A stretch of DNA of 64,000 nucleotides, from the NCBI GenBank assembly GCA_944470555.2, contig OX104127.1, positions 117,270,741 through 117,334,740 of the forward strand, given 5' to 3'. The translations under genes and the position numbers were made by a program. Below, piece by piece: positions 47,701-59,129 of the stretch. The DNA is from Heterobilharzia americana. Its lineage: Eukaryota; Platyhelminthes; Trematoda; Strigeidida; Schistosomatidae. Positions within the stretch are counted from its first letter, which is position 1. Each line of letters starts with the position of its first letter. The notes under the pieces were generated by a model that was not told the origin of the DNA, ran no database searches, and saw only the letters and a program-made list of their open reading frames with translations.

Positions 47701-50700
47701 TCGCTACCGCTTTCATATTGGGCTGTTCATTGAATGCAGAATGTAGTAAAACAGTATTGCTTGCTGAATGGCATTTCGAACATAATTTATTGCTCAGTCA
47801 TATTAAAGTATTAATCATAGGACTCTCAAACTTCACTTATGTGTTCTAACAGCTCTTCATTCTTTTATTTCAGTGGTGGTGAAATTTTCCAAACGTATTC
47901 AGTGTGTGATGAGTCATTCTTGTCACATGTATGCACTGACCCATAGGACGGGATGGGGTATTAATTCTAAAATCTGATGTAACTCGGTGGAGGTAGAGAA
48001 TGATTAAAAGATGTTCGTTCATTGAAGCGACATCTAACATATGTAACAGAAATGATTCATCACACTGCATATATTTGGGACGTTTCACTACAATTGAGGA
48101 ACTGTTAGAATACTTAAGGAAGTGTGAAAGTTGTATGATTACTTTAATAGGATTGGAAGCAGCAAATTCTAGTCCTACCGTCGCCCAGTAAATAATATTG
48201 TTTTAGTGTGTTCTTTATCATATGAACAATCTAATATGGAAGTATACTCTACCATAGTGTCCAATTTTTACTCCCATATCAATAGGTTTTACTACTACCA
48301 ATCAGTGTCAAGGTATCATACTATTGCTTTGGAAAGAGAATGCAACTCAGGTGTATTATGTCATGGTTCACATATTATGTATAGATTGTACAAAACTTGA
48401 TCGGTAAATCGAGGTTTAAGTGCATAAACCGATTGGCTAAGAATCACGAGTTTCACTTAATCATCTACTGCTTCACTATTTGCACATTACTACGCTAAAT
48501 ATATTTTGTTGGAGTTTCTTAAGTTAAAGTAGTCAATGTCGTCAAAGATGACGTGATTTTTGAAATGTCATCATGTTTTCATTATACTTAATTATCGTTA
48601 AAATAGCTGGTTTATAACCATTTTTCTATGTATTGTGTTAATTTATTTAGGCACCTCAATAAACCCACCTAATAGCTCACATATTCCCTGTGGTGGTATT
48701 TTCCTACCTGGACTTAGTGAGATTTCTCATAATATAGCTTCACGTGCTCCTACTGGTGGTTGTGGTGATGTCACAGAGTCTTTCATAAACGAGACTCACA
48801 ATAATTCACCTATTAATGCTCAAAACCGCAGATATATACGTGAAAATCATAGATATCGTTCTGGTAAGCTTCGTATTTTGAGCACTAATTTTCTGAGTAT
48901 TTTTCGCACATAGAAGCAATATTTTGCCACACTATGAATGTGTCACTGATTGGTGATCTTAATAGATCTTTTTCGATACCTTAGACTAAATTTATTTCTT
49001 TGTAGTTGACTTTCAAAATTTCAGTAATTGTGTATAGCTTAAAAGCAGGTATCTCGCGTCACACGAATGTAAAGTGATGCAACTCACCAGATTATTACTG
49101 CTTTATTTACTGAACTATGAATCATATTTAGTGTGTGACAACTTGTGATACTGTCTGATCGTTTATTTCGAAGTACGGTTGAAACTTGGGACTCAGTGTT
49201 CGAATGTTCGTTTAGCTGACCAATAAACTGATTTTGTAAAAGCTGTACATCAATTTTATTCCACTTAGGTTTTGTAATTCTTTGAGGAATAAGTTAAGCA
49301 AGGATTATGTTAAAGGAGGAAAGGATAATGCTGTAAATACTAGACTGAGAATTTTAACGCATTGTGTGTTTAGAAACAGTGAAGAGCAGAGTAATCATCG
49401 CTCTCGTTGATGATGTGATATACGGTTAGTATTACCGATATTTCGTGTAACAGTGACTGACAAAATCAACGTAAAACTCCACAAATAGGTGTACGGACTC
49501 AAATTGCCACACTTCACAGTAGTATATCAAGAACAGATGGATGGAAAAAGAGTGATATCAAAGTTGTGTGAGAGAATGAACAATTTGAAGACAAAGGTTA
49601 GTCCGGATATTCGTCAAGGAGTGAATCTATCTGCTCCATTTGATCGATTTTCCTCCATATCACCAAGAGTCCTCAACCACTGATTTCTGTCGTCTCGAGG
49701 AACCCAATCAGGCAATCTATATCTTGTATCTAATCAAGGTACGATGAATGAAAAAGTAATTGCACTGAAAGGTTACATCTTACCCCTCTCCCATTATTTA
49801 CTTGCTATTCTATTTATTTTGAAATATAACAGTACGGGTCCGTATTAGTCAAACGGTCGTCAGTAGTCATAAATAGCAAGCAAAAGTCTCATCTTGTTCT
49901 TCTTTTTTGCGTGAAAATGCGCCTCCTTAGTTTACACATCCTACTTTTAGCCAGTGGGTTATCGGTTTAACTTTTGCACCACCTACCGAAGTTTGGGCGG
50001 TCAAGTAGTATCATTAGCCCTTATACAATGGATGTAGCGTATTGTCAATTGCATGGACATGCACCTGGGTGTCGAGGATTTAGTTTTAGTGTCTAGTTCA
50101 CTTCTCAGTATTCCCGACCGAGTCTTGTTACTAGCTAGTTTTATTAATATGTGTATCTAAAAATTATAGATGGAAAATTTATCAAACCTGACTCTCACTC
50201 TGACTGACTTCATTTATGACGTTAATCAATTCTGAGCGAATAAAATTAGATGTTTGTATCAATGGGAAATAAAATGAGGTTAGGACTGAATCATTATTCT
50301 TTTCAATGGCACAGTTTTGTCATTTCTAAACTGTTCGCAATAGATAGTTTCCAATAGGTGTGTACTGCGTGGATGCATCTATTCCTTAAGGAAACCTTTT
50401 ATGAATACAAGGTGACTTTGTGCACAACCTTCGCTTTACGTTTTCGATCAGCAATTAAGATATTTGGGAATGTTTTAAAGTTTCCTGACTTCACTTACTA
50501 GGTCCTCGATATCATCTTCACGTTGAACATTTTCAGATATCCGAGAAGAAGCTGTGAAGGAGGCGCTTGTACACGCTCGACAAGAACGTCATGATGCTTT
50601 AGCACCTAGTAAACGATCTGACCCCAACCGGTTATCATACTTGAATCAGCCTCGTGAACGTGATGTTCCAGGTAAATATATACATGTACCGTTGCGTGAT

Positions 50701-53700
50701 ACTTATGTCATTTTTAACTTTGGAGTTTGAATTTGTTTGCCGTAAAAATAGATAATAGGACTTTAAGTCTGGAGGACTCTTCGCATACCGCAATCGTCTC
50801 TATAAGAGTCTAATCGCGCAGTAAAATATAATGAAAGCAACATATCTCCTAAACATTGAGTCAAATTTCAGTAGCTAGTATTCTTATTTGAGCTGATTGA
50901 TGACACGTTAAGACTTTGAGAGATGCGTTTGTTTCTTTCACTGAAATGTAATACTTTGCTTCGTTTCGTTACGAACTCCAATCTCGTTTTTACTGTCGAA
51001 TTACGCCTCATAGTCCACTCTGTGAAACTAAATGTTGCCGATAGGTTGTAATGGTAATGTCATTGGAAATAATGTTGGTGTTTATGTACTATATAATTAG
51101 TTAAATGTATTGTACGAGGGCTTATGGTTCTACTGGTGTTTACCCAGACTGAAGTAGGGGAGGTGGGATCTACTGATGCAAATATCGTGTTACCCTTTTA
51201 TTAAAAAATATGTATGAGATGCTTCCGAAGTGGTCATTGGGAATAACAGGTTGATTCTGGTTGAAAAACTCCGTTACTTATGCTCGATCCGGTGGTGATC
51301 TGTAGATGTAATTATACGTATGGCTCTACTACAACCATACTTTTGTGAGTATGAAGCCCATACTTAATCGTATTGAACTGTATAAAAAGTAGTTATAAAC
51401 ATACGAGGTATTCGTGGACAAAACCGCCAGAAAAGTTAATCGCCTTGTTTTCTATCTCCTTGGGGATGATGGTTGGTAATAAACCGGACTTAAATTATGA
51501 CTGCTCACTACTGACGGTAAGGGGACAGTTTTAGTTGAACTTTAAACGTTTATTTATTTGTAAGTTACTTCCAATCTCATTTAATTTGCATAACAGTATA
51601 TGCTTTGTAAAACAGTACCGTATACTTAAGCGTGATTCATAAGAGAATGTAAATGTTTACGCACATGTGAATGCGTATCACATATTACCGAACGTATCAT
51701 TTTTCAACTCTATGGCATAAGTTTTGTTTTTGTTGAACTAAAACCCACTTTATGTCTTGTTATGAGTATACGCATGCGCATTTCGCACGCATTTTGTGTT
51801 ATCTATCGGAAAGCAAACTTTTTGGAATCATTTTGATGGAAATTTGATAAGTTTCAGGAAAAACGGTTGTTTGTGTGTGTCGATATATGCTCACTCGACA
51901 CAACCCAACAGAGGTCGAGCAATTCGACCCTGTATAACAACAGGAAATTACAAATATATCAACAACTGATACCCGTTGCAGAAGAGGTGGCTATTGTGCC
52001 CCAGTAACTTAGTGGATAACGCTTTGGGGTCTGAAGCGATGGGTACTGGGTCCGAGTCTCAATGGGAACAACATCACGCACTGGGTGCAAGTACATCCAG
52101 CTGACGAGTCCTAAATTGGACGAAACGCACATTCTGGATTCCACTACAAGTTACCAAGATAAATGTGATGCAACCCACCTACTTAACAACAGCATACTTC
52201 CGATAAAGATGAATATTTTGTATAGTTTCATTGGTTTTTATCATCAATTAAATTGTAGAAATAGAGTGGTCTGCTTTCCATGAGTAAAACAGTAAGCAAA
52301 TTAAGTTGAAATGACATTTCTTCTTTCTAAATATACATTACAAACGGTTTTTGTGCGATGTCAGTAACCGGTATGTTGCCATGTGAGCTTAATGTGAAAC
52401 TTAAAAATATTGGGTGACTTTAAAGGCCACCTTAGCAACTGATGAGACAGCCAATTACATTCAATTATTTTTTGGAAAAGTATTTTTCCAGGCGAAATAC
52501 GGAAGCCTGATTGGTCGTTTCAACAGTTCCTAGAGTGCCCTTTAAGATCGCTCAGAATATTGCAGTAAATGAAGAAATTGATTGAAACTGCTCTCAAAAT
52601 TACTCATTTCATGCACCATTAAAACAAAATAATAACCACTAATATGGGTCACTCCACATTAAGCTTACGTGGCAACATACCGGATACGGAGAGTGGTTTT
52701 TGTGTCTCAAACTTGAGGTGGCTCAACAACCCAATAAAAACAATGAAGCACGATTAGTTTACCACTCAGTAAAGCTTCTCAAACTTCTCCATCCTTAGTT
52801 CAGAATCTGGACAATCCTGATTTTCAGAGTCCGCATTTCATTTGCCAAGGTTTCTTATTTTTCTCTGCATCATGTGTTCTCTGAGGGTTCAAAATGCAAA
52901 CTACAAAAACGTGCATTGTTTCGTTTACTAATCTGTAAACTACCATTTATGGCGGATAATTATCGTACCTAGCTGTCTTAGTTTCAACTTGTGCTATGGC
53001 ATTCTAACCTATGACTGGCTAGTTAGAAGTTGAGTGTTTAAATCAGTGAATATTACCAAATTTTTAAAATCTAATCATTATGTAGTAAACAGTCATTTAA
53101 AATTTATTTATAATAAATTAATGTTACTTATTGTTATGAATTGTTATTATCATTGGTAAACGTTTTAATATTTTATAAATACCATCACTTGCACTTTTTG
53201 TAACAGGTTCTGATGATTCTGATGAAGATATGTCATCGACGTCTTCTGCACATATTGCACATTTAGGAAACAATCAATCATCTGCTGTGAATGAAGTAGG
53301 TTCTTTTTGTAATTCTGAACGTTTTTGAGTTGTTTTTCAGCAAAAAATTTGTTATCTTTTCATTTGTCAGCGAAATTTATTGGCCACCTGATGAAAGTTA
53401 CCACATGATTTTTCTTGAAAGAGTTAGTTAGTTTAAGAGTAGTCGCTGCACCTTGGACTGATCTGAAACTAAGAGCTAGGGAAAGCCAAGAGATGCTAGG
53501 GCACGTTTTCATTCTATTATATGTGAATTATGATCAAGATTTGACTGAGTAGTATTGCAATTATTTGGCACTGAGTAAAAGGTTGACACTAGATATGGTT
53601 TGTATCTGTGTAAGTCACAGCGTGTTTGGAATGAAATCATTCCAACGTTTCTCACGGAAGTCTGGTTCGAGCTTCTTCAGGGAAATAATCAGAATTGAAA

Positions 53701-56700
53701 TATTAAGGGTATATAAATGACGGTGGAGTTCATCAACATAGTCAACTCTAAGGTTCAAATGGTACCGAACCTACAACATCCTATCCTGTGATGAGCAAGA
53801 TACTAGTGAGCCACTCACTTCGTATTTGTTGAGTCAGGTTTCGAAACTTCGTTGATCATCTTGGTGAGATTAGTTTGTGGTTTATGTTCCCTAAAGTAAT
53901 TTCACTTAACCAACGTTATAGAATAGTATACTTTCTATCAGTAATCTACCTTTCTTTGAGATGCATGGGTGATAGTGATGTGAAGGTTAAGCAGAATTTA
54001 GACTGAGGACTGGATACTCACCCATGGTAATGAATTATTTTCTGGCTGTATCCCCTATTAATGAAGGTTTCTTCTTAACACCAGCAAAAAGGTACCGAAA
54101 AAATCTAAAGGCTTTTCAGTAAATTTTTGGAAGTTTGGAGGGTGTTTTCTGTTGCAATTTCATTGAAGCAAATAAAACATCTCATCACATCCATGGCCCA
54201 CAGTTTTTTTTTTTAACCTAACTTTGATTCAAGCAATGTGGGTTATAAAACGTATTGTATAGTATCGTAATTAGTTATTCAATCGGAGGCGGAGATTTTC
54301 AGCGAAAATGTTTCTCCTTTTTACTAATTATTTTAATTGACTGAATTTTAACGGGACACTGAGATAGGACGAACGTCACAAATTATAACCTGGTGCAAAA
54401 AGTGCCACATTTCGCAGAACAGCACAGAAAAATTAAAGTGATCATGATTGTGGAGATATTGAAGAAAACTAGAAATGCGATTAGAGACAGCAATTGTATG
54501 CATCGGTTGGCCACTTAAAAGTAATCAACTTCATGTTGTGTGATCACGGGCGCTGGCGAAATTCTACCGATCATTTTGCTATGTGGTCAACCAGGCTAGA
54601 AGATACCTAGCACCATCTTGCGCTTTGACCTATGTTATTTACTTGAAGGTAATCGGTAGAAAGCCGTGGACCTAGGTTTTACGCTTGTTAGCACTCACCA
54701 ACACGGCGTATCTGCAACCTCAGTGGAACTGATCTCTCAGAGATTCGAACCCGCTGCTGTCAGAGACGTTACTACTGAGCTATTGCGGCCGCGATTAGCC
54801 CCCTGGTGGGTTGAATTAGATAAATTATTTGGTCAGTTGTTAGTTCACTGTCATGAAGATCCTAATCCATGTCACCCGATGCAGAGAGCTCATACTTTTC
54901 TACACATATCAGACTAGTGGTCATCAATATTAATGGCACATCGATATGTTTTATTTTTACTGTAAGATCATTTGTGTCTACGCTAAATTATTGTCGTTTC
55001 GGTGACCCACTTAAGTACAATATGCAACCAACTAACTATCATTTAGTTAATGCAGAGTTTTATATACCCCTTTAGATTCTACAACTAGTTTGGAATAAGT
55101 TGTTTTCTAAGCTGGGGTTTCGGCTAGTAAATGTTTTAATGGTATGCTGTTCATCAGTGAAGTTAAGTTTAGTTTAGTTCAAATTTCAGTCTCTTGTAAA
55201 GATACGAGGTGATTTTTCGTGAAAATGTTTAAAAACCTTTAGTATACTACTCAGCATGCAACTGTTTGTATTAATGGAGCGGAATTCTGAAACTATATTT
55301 CCATAATTTATATCAGTGATAGATAATGCCTAGCAGTGGAATCCAGTTTACGCGTTTCTCTCTACTTGAGACTCATCAGCTAGATGCACCTACCTCCCAG
55401 TGAGTGTTGTTGTTCTCAACAATACTGAAACCAAGAGCCAATCGTTTCAAACTCCAGAACATCATCTACTGAGTCAATATAACCACTTCTTGTGCGATGA
55501 GTGTAGTATAGTTTTGATGTTAGTAGCTTAAGGATCTCCGTCGTTTAATGGACCGAATTGAACGGCACTATTGGCATATAGGCTTCTATGCAGATGCCTC
55601 TGTATTTCTGAAATTTTCAATTTCGATATTAGTGATGGGCAGTGGCTAAAGAGTGGAATTGCTTATCTCATACATTTAAGCATAAATTCTTGTAAACCTA
55701 TCTATTATTCGCCTCAATGCACACTGGGAATCTGAAGAAAATGTTTCTGTAAAGTATTTAATTTTTATGATCTCATAGTCCAGTGTAGAAACGCTACTTG
55801 TTGTAGGTAGATAGATAGTAACATTTGGGAACATTTTGACAGCTGGTATTTAAGCCCATTGGCTATCACCATTGTTTATTCTTTTACTATTTAGTAAATC
55901 AAATAGTTTTTAAAGTCACTTTATTTAAATTAGATGAAAACTATTCCAATACGACTATCAAATCTTAATGTATCGATTTGCTTTCTAATTGATAATTGTG
56001 TTGTTGTCTGTTTCATTGTTTGTCTCTTTTAATGGCCTATTTGTGTTTTACCTGATCATTGCAACTTTCGTTACATGTTTTTATGAATGTATCTGTGTGT
56101 ATGTGTGTGGGCGTGCAGCGTCAATAGTTGAATATATATACTAAACTTTATAATTTGTTTACTTTTGTCACTTATGACCTTATCTGACCTGAGCTTAGCC
56201 GCCAATCGCAGAGTATGCTGCTTAACATTTATTTTGAACACATTTTTTGCGTTTTATAGTCCCAGGGATTAGTTGTTTTTATCCGTATACGCGTATGAAT
56301 ATGGTGTCGTTAACTTTAGTTGTGTACTGTTTATAGCCTATGTTTGAGTAAAATGTTTTCTTATTCTATACCATTTTTCTTGTCCCATATCTCTGATTTC
56401 ATGATGTCAATTGTTGAATATCCTAAATGTACTTGCATTCATCATGTAAATAGTTGTGCATTTCGTTGTTGACGTTGTCTGGAAACGAAATACTCCAGAG
56501 ATTTTGTTAATCTAAACCTTCATTGTAAATGTGATTACTCAATATTCACAAGTGGATTTTTTTTATCGTACGGTTCCATGATTTGTTCTTTTGACGGGTG
56601 GAATGAAATTAAAAATAACATCTGTACTCTTGATTCACTAACATTACCATTCCCTCCTTCATACGGTTGTAGTTGAAGTTGAAAATGTCATATAATTGCC

Positions 56701-58532
56701 TAGTAGTCTAAGCTACACAATTCACACCAGCGAATAGACAGACAAACAGACAGAGAGAGCGAATTAATAGACAGGCATACAGAAGGATGAAATTGTTAAT
56801 TTTATTGCTAATAAGTAAATCAGAAAAGGTAGTCCAAGAAATCTTTTTAATGAAGTTTGTCAAATAGGAGTGGACGTAAATAAGGGTACACAGACTTGCA
56901 TTTCTGAGACCGGTTCTCGGTAATTTCTTTTCAAAGTCATCTACAATCAGTAGTTGGTAGTGTTCTAGTCTGGCTACCCTTCCATTTGATGCGATGCAAT
57001 TTCGAAACTACGTGCATTTCTATTCAGTACCCAATGTGACCTACCTTTTCTGTGAGACTGAATGATGGTGTTACTTAGCTACATGGATCTTGCTAGGTGG
57101 AGTGAGATTCCAATGCTTGACCACTGGTAGATTGTAATATGTCTAGATCAATTCGGTAAAGACCTATCTATTTATCTATCATACTTCTACCTTTGTTGAT
57201 ATAGCGCTTTAGTAGTAAGAGCTTAGTATGAGAAATACAGTAACGCTTGCACGAATCAACGTAGGTTGAAGTCAGTTTTTGGCAAGTATGCAGAGGATCA
57301 TAGATGTTCAGAAGTCTGCAAAGTTAACCAATAACTCATATTTGTGTCATTCACTTGCAAGTGTTAGGCATCATTGGGAAATTTGAATGATAATTTCATG
57401 CGATGATGTAGAAAACTCCGTTTCAAGAGACGAAAATAGACTATGATGTCAGTTTTTTAGAAAATTGTCCATGCGTAGTCATAAAAGATATGCATTGTCT
57501 TACCATTTTCGTGTCGAACTACAGCATTAGATACGAATAACCAAAAGATTACATCCTTATAAATGAAGGTTTGAATATCTGACTATATTTCAAATTATCT
57601 TCTTACTACTGGTAACTTGATTATCAGTTGTACTGTATGAATTATTTTATGAATATGTTTTCATTTTTTCCACGTGATCATTGTGCTCTTTATTTCATTC
57701 TGACCATATAAACTAAAAGGGGCCAATTTCTAGTATATCAGCTAATGGTGTATCTGAAAGGAGTCAAGTTCGAACAACTGCTGTTGCTCAACAACTTGCA
57801 TCTGGTCATCTCGATGTAATGAACAGACGTAAACAACAGTCCTCATCTACTGATCGTTACGATGAGGTGCCTTCTTTGGATGAAATTAGATCAGGTAATG
57901 ATGATGATGATAATGAAAATTTGTTTTTCATAAACCCATTTTGAATTTGCACTACTTAAAACGAGGATTCTGATTTAGTGAGCAGTATGAGCTAAGTCGT
58001 TTTTAGTCATCCAGCTTAACAATGAGTTGTAAATTGCTAGTCAACTATATAGTACTATTGGTCTACAAATTATAATTGCGATTCGAGACTGTTGATTAGC
58101 TTTCATTTGTTTCGTATGTTCGTTAAAGAGAAAGGTGTGTCTAAATCTTATCAGTTATTCACAGTACAACGAAGCCCTGGTGGTTTTGTCAAATAATCCA
58201 CAGCTATATGATAAAGTATTCCTTTTTTCACGTAATATATGTATCAGGGTATTTCACTCAGCCTGTAACCTTTTCTCGTGAGGTTGAGCTATATAACTAA
58301 GCTTCAGAAAAAACATTCATAGTGATCAGTGTATTATGTGGCAACCGGCTTTCAAGTGTTTTCATGTTTTAGATTTGGAAAAATGAGAGGTGACTGAAGA
58401 GAAGACATTTTTTCTTTCGCTGAACTCATTCTCTTAACTACACATTTGTGAATACATAGTGAGGAGAATAGCATATTCCGGAATAATTTTCGGTGAAAGG
58501 CCAAAGCACATCATCCAAGAAAGGCAGTCACG

Positions 58533-58598
<66 letters not shown>

Positions 58599-59080
58599 GA
58601 TTGAAAAATGAGATGTGATTACGTCGTAAAGGAGTTGTGTAGAGTGATCAATCCATTTTGATGGGCATGGCAAAGAAAGACGTTGTGCTTATTTCTTTTG
58701 AATTCACAATAGCGGTTTGAACTTGTGAATTACTAATGCTTCAGCTTTTCCCAGGTATCCCATTTTTACTCCTTTGGCATGGCCTAGTTGGTTTTTATAT
58801 GAGCTTCCGAACAATTCATCGGAAAGGAGCTAAGTTTCCTGAGTTTATTGAATGTTCTGTTAAGTAGCTTAAGTTGCATTTTCGTTCTCCTTTTGTTAAT
58901 CACATTGGATAGTGTTAGCGAATGCCTTTCGGAGACTGACGCTTGGTATGTTTGCTGTGCTAGGCTTGACGGGAGCAAGTATGCTGATACATACACATTA
59001 ATGTGGCTTAGTGCTCCAGCTTGTCCTTCGTGTACTTACGAATCAGTTTTTAACAGGAGAATGTAATTTTGGGATGAGCA

Positions 59081-59129
<49 letters not shown>

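Noticed and set aside
52355..52695. Assigning the TIR element to the Merlin superfamily, known in schistosomes.
   Set aside because: Merlin makes 8-9 bp target duplications, and none is visible at these flanks.
54666..54917. 83-codon plus-strand open frame in DIP2 intron 5.
   Set aside because: It overlaps the tRNA-like element on the opposite strand and has no acceptor/donor pair in phase with DIP2.
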